A DNA stretch of 64,000 nucleotides from Siphonodentalium dalli (Eukaryota > Mollusca > Scaphopoda > Gadilida > Siphonodentaliidae), in contig CP136068.1 in NCBI GenBank assembly GCA_032622095.1, forward strand, positions 5,495,314 to 5,559,313. The letters run 5' to 3'. The translations under genes and the position numbers were made by a program. Shown here piece by piece: positions 57,169 through 64,000 of the stretch. The first letter of the stretch is position 1, and the number at the start of each line of letters is the position of its first letter. The notes below the pieces were generated by a model. The model saw nothing but the letters and a program-made list of their open reading frames with translations, was not told where the DNA came from and did not search any database.

Positions 57169-58399
57169 CTATTTACGTGATATTTATGATTGGTATAAGA
57201 ACAAAATATGTCAATATTTTAATATTCTTTCTGTTTATGGTGGTTTTAGCGGATGTGACTATTTTAACAACAATACCCACCACGAAGGCCATGCATGCCT
57301 TTAATCGGAAGCTCTGAGTTATAATGCAAAGTAAGCGCTTGTGTGAACGGCTTAATGCAGACAAAGGATCGTGTCAAAGCAACATGTACAGATTACAGAC
57401 TGAGGCAACGGACACATCTGAACACTCCTTTTATACCACCTTTTATAATAGCTTAAAGTTTTTTAGAGATTTCACCTCTAAATTTTAATCAAATACAGCA
57501 AACCCACTTTGTTTTTGCCACTTTTGGAACTTTATTAATAACTGCCAAAAATTATCAACATGCATCTGCCTAAGATAATTTTTGATGAACAATAGGTTGA
57601 CCAAAAATTTTCAGAGGGCAATTAATAATTTTTATGGTTTTATGTTACTCACTTTTAAATCTCACCAAAAATAGTAAATTGGCAAAACTTTGATTTAGTT
57701 TGGAATAGTTTTCACTAGAATAAAAAAATAATAATTGGGATTTCCATGCAATCTTCAGAGCAAAAGTTAGAGTTGCAATTGTTTCCAGGTGTGACTGTAT
57801 GTCATATAGGAATTAAGAGGGATGTAAAGTGCAACAACAAAGGAGGCTTAACAGTTAACTGACGATTGGGCTAGGTAGTAAATTATAATTTTTTGCTATA
57901 AATAAATTAAAAAAAAAAAATTCTGGAGACCTGTACAGAAGTTGACATTCTTTTGAAAAATCATTATAAAATATATACCAGTTCCGAGCCAGATAAATAT
58001 GTACTAGTATTGTTTTTAAAAATAGGGGAAGTGTTGTAATTCCATTTAGAAGAAAATGATCAACAATTAATTTATAGCAAGAATTAATAATTTACTGCCC
58101 TCCCCCATCCCGACCCACCAGTTAAATGCTACAACTGTTTAGGCAAAAGTTCTTCAAATTGGTATCATATCATATAATTAAAAAATTATAATCTGGTAAA
58201 CAAAAACCAATGTGCTGATAAAATATCTGTTGATTTCTTGATAAAAAATTTGACTTATTTAAAAACTAATGGAAACGTTTCTCTGTTGGCTCAATTTCCT
58301 CATTAATTACAAGAAAATAAAGGTATAAATAGCTTAACAAATATTATAAAAACAAATTATGTCCCGCTTGTATACCAGCTGCCCCTAATTTGTTCTCAC
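57169..58399. other. AT-rich sequence, no gene seen
   Basis: Several frames, none with coding character. Nothing recognised. Confidence 0.4.
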
Positions 58400-58831
58400 A
58401 TATAACCCCGACCACAAATTTTCTTTTCTTTGGCCTTAACACAGTCTGCAGTGGATACAATCCGATTCAGTCTCTGAAGTCCGGTTCAGAATTATTATTA
58501 TCTGGTTCGATAGCACAAAATACATTAAAGACACGTTTAAAGACATATTATGCACTTGTTTGGGTGCGTGAAACTGATCAGTTAGTATCCAGTCGCTATG
58601 CCAACTAGAGGAATATAGCATTCTACTAACATCACCAAAAATCTCATGCAAATCAACCATGCCACTCCATAGAAAACATCGTCTGAACTACGCTCAATTG
58701 TAAATATTTACTATGACGCATCTATCGCCGGTAAACTAACGAAAATGATTTCACCATCGAGAGTCACTGGATTTAATTATTATATAAGAATGACGGCGTG
58801 TGTTGTCAATTTGGATATAATATTTGTAAAA

Positions 58832-59525
58832 ACAAGGAGTCGCAGACGGCGGTATCCCCCGCCGAAATGTGCAGTTAGGGAAGTGCATTCTCAATAATGT
58901 TTGCGTTCTCCACCGAAGTGTGCAGTTGGAGGAAGTGCATTCTCAACAAGAGGTGGAATTTTGTCAAAAAGCCTGCATTGCGAACTCATTTTAAGACTGA
59001 CATTTGTGGAAATTAGCCATGTGACATCCATTTGCACTAAAAATAATAAACAAAGTCCAATAACTCTGCTGAAAATATCCGGCCGGACCTGGTTTGCAAA
59101 CTCATTCTAGATACTGGTCATGTGAACTCATATACCAAAAATCTTTGAAATCCGTTGACATTTGTGGAAATGAGCCCTGTTACGTCGTCCATTTGCACAC
59201 ACAAAATAAACAAAGTGCAATAACTCTGCTGAAAATATCTGGCTGGACCTGGCTTACGAACTCATTCTAGGTAATGGTCAGGTGAACTCAAATACCAAAG
59301 ATCTTTAAAATCCGTTGAGACTTGTGGAAATGAGCCCTGTGACGTCGTCTATTTGGTAAATTCGACAAAATAATAAACAAAGTCCAATAACTCCGGTAAA
59401 AATATCTGGCTGGACCTGGCTTGCAAACTCATTCTAGGTAATGGTCAGGTGAACTCATATACCAAAAATCCGACGGACGGAACCCATTCCTATATCCCCC
59501 GCAAATTTTCAATTTGGCATGGGAT
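58832..59525 (+). mobile_element. Family-H element, complete
   Basis: 5' palindrome GTCGCAGAC (58839-58847) is followed by TATCCCCCGCC (58853-58863). About three ~165-bp units follow (CAATAACTCTGCTGAAAATA, GGACCTGG, GTGAACTCATATACCAAA), then CGACGGACGG and a hairpin ending GGCATGGGATA (59516-59526), the inverse of the 5' motif with a 2-base change. The opposite arm of the surrounding inverted repeat (about 60683) is the empty site. No target duplication is evident. Confidence 0.7.
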
Positions 59526-59731
59526 AATTACTACTTTGAACGAGATTATTCTCCATTTATATTTGATCACCCTACCGGAGTGTTTCACATCACTTTAAGC
59601 ATAAAGATGATAAAATAAGTTACTAAATTCGATTTTTTGTTATTCGGTTAGAATGTTTTTTCAAGACATGAGCACAACATTGATCGGAATACAAAACAAT
59701 TTGGCAATAGATGTAGAATTAACAAGAGGTG

Positions 59732-60327
59732 TGCACTCGAGTGCTAGCATACCCCCACCGTGTCAAATTCAACCGGCATTATCCGTAAACTCAACCAAAA
59801 AGATTTTTAACTTTAAAGAAATATTCGGACTAATAATATCGATATGGTGTCACAAGAAGCTTGTACAGAAAAAATTATTGAAATCGGTTCATATTTGTTA
59901 AAGTTATTAAGTCAGACAGAATTTTCTAAGTCAAAATAAGTCGAAAATGAGGTGTAATATTACGAAAAATAGTCTGAGCCAATCCCTAGCCGCATCATGT
60001 AGAGGGTATTGTGAGAAACATGTATACCAAAAATTATTGAAATCGGTTCATATTTGTTAAAGTTATTAAGTCGGACAGAATTTTCTAAGTCAAAATAAGT
60101 CGAAAAAAAGGCGTAACTTGAAAAAGAAAAGTCGGACCGAACCGCAATTAGCATCACGCGGAGAGACTGTCCTAAGGAGATTGCATACAAAAAATTATTG
60201 AAATCGGTTCATAGTTGTTCGAGTTATGAGGTCGGATGGACGGACGGACGAAGAAAGCGTGACGGACGGACGGACAGACGCAGTCAATCCAGAATACCCC
60301 CCATTTTCTTCGAAAGTGGGGGTATAA
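59732..60327 (+). mobile_element. Family-E element, complete
   Basis: A perfect 12-base palindrome GCACTCGAGTGC (59733-59744) is followed by ATACCCCCAC (59749-59758). The core has about three units with AAAAATTATTGAAATCGGTT and AAGTCAAAATAAGTCGAAAA. The GACGGACGGACG stretch precedes a hairpin ending GTGGGGGTAT (60316-60325), the exact inverse of the 5' motif. It shows the shared architecture most clearly. Confidence 0.8.
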
Positions 60328-61010
60328 TTAAGCTTTTGCAGTTTTACTGGGTGCATCAGAAATTCAGGATACGGTGAAAAATTATTGTCTCGCATTCAAT
60401 GATATATGATTTAAATCTAAATATGAATCCCATAAACATGAAGGATTCACAATAAATAACTCGGTAAGTGTGTGCTGATTGTGTACCGTATGCAGGGCAT
60501 TTTTGATAGCGTGCACGTAACTCAACAAATATATAACTATGATACATGTATAGATACCAACACTCTTATAACTAGTAATCAATAGAACACCAACTCATTT
60601 ATCACTTAAAGTGATGTGAAACACTCTGGTAGGGTGATCAAAAGAAATTGAGAATAATCTTGCTCAAAGTAGTTATTTTTTATGAATATAAATTCAAATT
60701 GACAACACAAACAGTCATTCTTATATATTAATTAAATGCAATGACTCTCGATGGCGAAATCCAGATTGAGATGTAAATATTTACAAATGAGCGTAGTTCA
60801 GACAATGTTTGCTATGGAGTGGTACATTCAATTTCTATGAAATGTTCAGCGAGAATGCTACATTCCCAGGTTTGGATAGCGCTTGAGTACTAGCTTATCA
60901 ATTTCACGCACCAAACAAGTCCATAATACGTCTTTAAATTTTTTTTGGCTACAAAACATTGAACCGGACATTGAAAGTGGAACCAGATTGTATCGATTGC
61001 AGCGTAGGCT

Positions 61011-61481
61011 TAGGGATATTCCTATTTCAGTTCCCAGATAATTTTTTACATAACTTTTGCTCGGTTTGCTTACATTTGAATCATACTGTCACTTTGAGAG
61101 GTTAATTGAGTTCTTATATATGTAAACATTGTGATAAAATATATTTTCACATTACATTACTACTGAAATTGACATCTCTTGTGAAGTTCAGAACAAAGAT
61201 ATTTTCTTGAGAATAAACCGGTTTACAGACACAATTGTGACATTTTAATAATTACAGTTTATATTCAGGAGTTTATGTGAGTGGACAACGATGCTAAACC
61301 CTGATATAGAATGACATATACACAGGACTTTAACATAAACCAGCATTATCCAAAACAATTTCCCTACTTGCATACGTCAAAGGAAACTTACACTTGACAT
61401 GCAATATGAGATATAAACTATACCTACAAGTCAAAACGAATATAAATTTGCTGAGAAATGGCCAAAGTAATATAAATAAAA
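61011..61481. other. AT-rich sequence, no gene seen
   Basis: The 186-codon minus frame (61330-61890) runs from here into family F and is repeat-driven. Nothing else recognised. Confidence 0.4.
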
Positions 61482-62058
61482 GGTCGCAGACCACATGTCC
61501 CCCGACTCGAGTGGTAAACTTCATGATTGGATTTGTTAGAAGAATACTATTTGCAACAATGTTATACAGTATATAGATGTTGCAAACCACCGCAAAATTT
61601 CTTCGCAAAATTTCTTGGACAAAACAACCCGATGAACAAACGCAGCAAACGCGAAAACATGATATTTTTGTATTAGCTATATATATGTTGCAAATCACCA
61701 ACATGTTAGGAACAATATCCCAGAGTTTCAAATCTCTACATTTAAAACTGTAGGAGGAGTTGATTACACCATGAAGGTACCCAATCTCATCCAAAAGGCA
61801 AAAATGTTCCAAATTTTCTAAGTCGAAAACCCCCCCAAAAATATGGAAAAAATTATATTTTTTATTAGCTATATAGATGTTGCAAATCACCTACATGTTA
61901 GGAACAATATCCCAGAGTTTCAAATCTCTACGTTTAAAATTGTAGGAGGAGTTGATTACACCATGAAGGTACCCAATCTCGGACGGACGGACACACGGCT
62001 CGACGGACGGACGGACGAGGGTCATTTCTATAGTCCTCCGACGGAAACGTCGGGGGAC
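61482..62058 (+). mobile_element. Family-F element, complete
   Basis: Palindrome GGTCGCAGACC (61482-61492) is followed by GTCCCCCGAC (61497-61506). The core has two ~192-bp units (TTAGGAACAATATCCCAGAG, GGAGGAGTTGATTACACCAT). The GGACGGACGGACACACGG stretch leads to a hairpin ending GTCGGGGGAC (62049-62058), the exact inverse of the 5' motif. Confidence 0.8.
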
Positions 62059-63691
62059 AATTATATTTTCATATGGACGATGCTAAATCTATCCATAAAA
62101 TTCATGCAGTCATGAATAAAATCAGTCATAAAGTTCTGTAATGTTGTCATCCTAAATTCTAGGGATGGTCTATAAGAGCAGTGATGCACTAGAGGGGGGT
62201 GGGCAGTGGAGCACATTACAAGCCTATGTGGCAGAAACAGTAATCCCGAAATAAAATGGTATCACATCAAAGATGAATGCTTATTTTGTAACAATTAGCA
62301 TGTTATGTTCAATTACTTAGTTTTACGTTATATCGTTATGTAATTCAAGGTCCCATCGATACAATGATGAACATCATATTTACAATAATACAGGAAATAT
62401 GTTTATCTTTCAATATACACACTGGTGGAAAATCTTTTATCTATTTCAGTTAATTTTTTTCCTCGCAAGAAGCAGGACCCACCCCAAGATATATATTGTG
62501 TTATACAAAACAATTATTGGATACATATTGAAATTGGGAACCCCCTACTCTTGATTAATGCTATATATTAACACAGTTTATAAGCCTGAACATTTAAAAT
62601 CATTGGTACTTGAAAAATGATGTCGTCAACAACTAAATTCTATATTTAGCACGCAAAGTAGCAGTTCCGGCACGCAAAATTTTTAGGTGCAGATCAGGCC
62701 ATTTGATTTCGCAATGTGAAAAGAGCTTAATTCAGATTTTTGGCTTCGGCAACCCTTTGCCATGGTCAAGTTTGCTGAATGATTTACCCAATTATAGGGC
62801 TGTATAAAATATCAATAATTATGTATGTTTATAAAATCACACTCCCTTTATTTTCACACAATGTGAACCTGCATGTCTGAATCAGTTTATTTTGTCATAC
62901 GGTTTACACGAACGTTTCCAAGGTTCATAAACTAATAACTGAAGTTGACACTTCATAAAAAGCTATGAACCACCTACATCATTTCCAGTCAATCATTTGC
63001 CCTTGCTCGCTGCTTTTTGTCATTGGGAGACAATTGGAATTTGAACAATATGTTACTTACAATTGTTTTGGTAGTTTTGAAAAGATGTTTGTTATATAAT
63101 GTTTTATTACAATGGAATGGTATATGATTATAAGGAATGACTTGAATATCGATTGGGCTCATTTGTTTTGACTGGCAGACTAATTAAAAAAGTTTGTGTG
63201 AATCTCTTTGTTTAATTATCTAGCGATCAAAAACCCAATGACCCAATCGACATTCAAGTCATTTCTTAAATAATTACAACTACTCTCGATTTGATTGAAT
63301 TAAAAATGTATGCATTTGATTGGTTAAGAGGCTAGGGCATGATCTGATCAATCATTGTACTATATATGTTGCAGTGGATGAGTCAACTCGTGTAGTGATA
63401 CTTGAAAAACAATGGGCGAGTCTAACTTCCGGCATGACGTCACAGAATTTGAGAAAGCGCAGAACGAAAATTCCGGCGGAAACGCAGTGAGAAAAAAAAC
63501 TACTCAATAACTCAATGCTAGAAACATTTGACAAAGTAGTTGACAATTATATTATGTGTTTCTGTTCCTTAAATGCACGGGCGGCGTTCGTTGCAGAAAT
63601 ATTTATATTTATTCAAATCGCCATCAACAGAAGGAACACCAAAATATATACAGTTCCGCTCATATGCCAAACATAATCAGCGCATAAATAG
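62059..63691. other. AT-rich sequence, no gene seen
   Basis: Only short frames with no coding character. No repeat family recognised. Confidence 0.4.
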
Positions 63692-63960
63692 TATATTGTC
63701 GTCAAGACGTATGATTGTGTATGTAAACAAGAGCCTGCTCGTGTTACAGAAGTTGTGCTTCTGTTTACATAACACAGCGCAATTCTATTGGTTAATCACA
63801 CACAAATGATATAAACGCTCTTTATTATTTCCATATCAGGAAACAGTAACAAATAACGCTCTTTATGTTTACCATATCCGGATTTAAACACAAGCCACGA
63901 AACGTAACTTGTTTTGCTTTTGTTTACATAACAAAGGGGAAACCATTGACAATAACATAC
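63692..63960. mobile_element. Palindromic MITE with TGTTTACATAA arms, copy 3
   Basis: Ends TATATTGTCGTCAAG and CATTGACAATAACATA are inverse of each other. The inside has GTATGTAAACAAGAGC, CTGTTTACATAACACAG and TTTTGTTTACATAACAAAG, so this copy holds an extra internal palindrome and is longer than copies 1 and 2. It continues close to the window end. Confidence 0.6.
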
Positions 63961-64000
63961 TGTTTATGCCATATTTATGATTGGCATAAGAACAAAGTCT

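Larger units (their letters stand above)
58400..61010. mobile_element. Large inverted repeat (~0.45-kb arms) with later insertions
   Basis: The left arm (58400-58830 plus 59527-59605) is the inverse of the right arm (about 60585-61010). Examples are GTTTGGGTGCGTGAAACTGA (58558) against TTTCACGCACCAAACAAGT (60900) and CTCCATAGAAAACAT (58665) against ATGTTTGCTATGGAG (60805). GAGTGTTTCACATCACTTTA (59578) pairs with TGATGTGAAACACTC (60612). The left arm is split by family H and the ~1-kb loop contains family E. No ORF. This looks like an old long-TIR or foldback transposon. Confidence 0.7.

Noticed and set aside
61330-61890. 186-codon minus frame with several hydrophobic stretches
   Set aside because: It begins at a non-ATG codon region and runs through the two family-F units (duplicated CNIYIAN segments). 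Hydrophobicity reflects AT-rich repeat sequence.
5479-62058. Regular repeats that could suggest a CRISPR array
   Set aside because: Units are 145-190 bp with no short-repeat/unique-spacer pattern, in a eukaryotic context.

Overview
This window is eukaryotic, AT-rich and repeat-dominated. I think it comes from a marine invertebrate, most likely a mollusc or another lophotrochozoan. The basis is the style of the repeats: tandem cores of about 160 bp, GGAC-rich microsatellites and palindromic tails, Helitron ends with a hairpin plus CTAG, and an armadillo-repeat family that I associate with invertebrates. No prokaryotic operons, rRNA, tRNA or CRISPR are visible. Most long open frames are accidents of repeat arrays. 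One 100-N assembly gap lies at 53141-53240.

The only well-supported host coding sequence is two pairs of minus-strand exons of an armadillo-repeat protein: A (45107-45239) and B (28598-28932), then A' (19599-19731) and B' (15116-15462). All have good splice sites and matching phases (A ends with T, B starts with GT, making one Cys codon), and all are free of stops. They lie in a segmental duplication, roughly 13.5-21.4 kb against 28.1-46.1 kb. Because the two copies can be aligned, several later insertions can be read as filled versus empty sites.

Layout. 1-5.5 kb: unique sequence, a Helitron-like 3' end at 1138 and a first family-A array. 5.5-12.9 kb: a 7.4-kb family-A array with higher-order duplications. 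13.5-21.4 kb: duplication copy 1, with nested hAT-like elements (13731-15059), exon B', an inverted-repeat element with about 400-bp arms and a Ulp1-protease-like relic (16892-18504), exon A' and a small A array. 21.4-28 kb: a hAT-like element with a perfect 8-bp target duplication, a TA-flanked MITE and a broken LINE. 28-46 kb: duplication copy 2 with exons B and A, interrupted by a family-B element, two family-A arrays (30580-33423 and 35101-38516), a second hAT-like element of the same family (39283-40718), a family-D element and a promoter/LTR-like block near 43.2-43.6 kb. 46.2-47.5 kb: two head-to-tail Helitron-like elements. 48.6-53.1 kb: diverged family-B material. 53.9-57.2 kb: inverted repeats and MITEs. 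58.4-61.0 kb: a large inverted repeat with family H inserted in one arm and family E in its loop. 61.5-62.1 kb: family F.

The most interesting pattern is that at least five families with unrelated sequence (A, B, E, F, H) share one architecture: a short 5' palindrome, then a 10-13 bp motif, then a tandem core, a GGAC microsatellite, and a 3' hairpin that carries the reverse complement of the 5' motif. This matches what I know of HINE/helentron-like and bivalve 'pearl'-like non-autonomous elements. In two places an aligned empty site shows no obvious target-site duplication.
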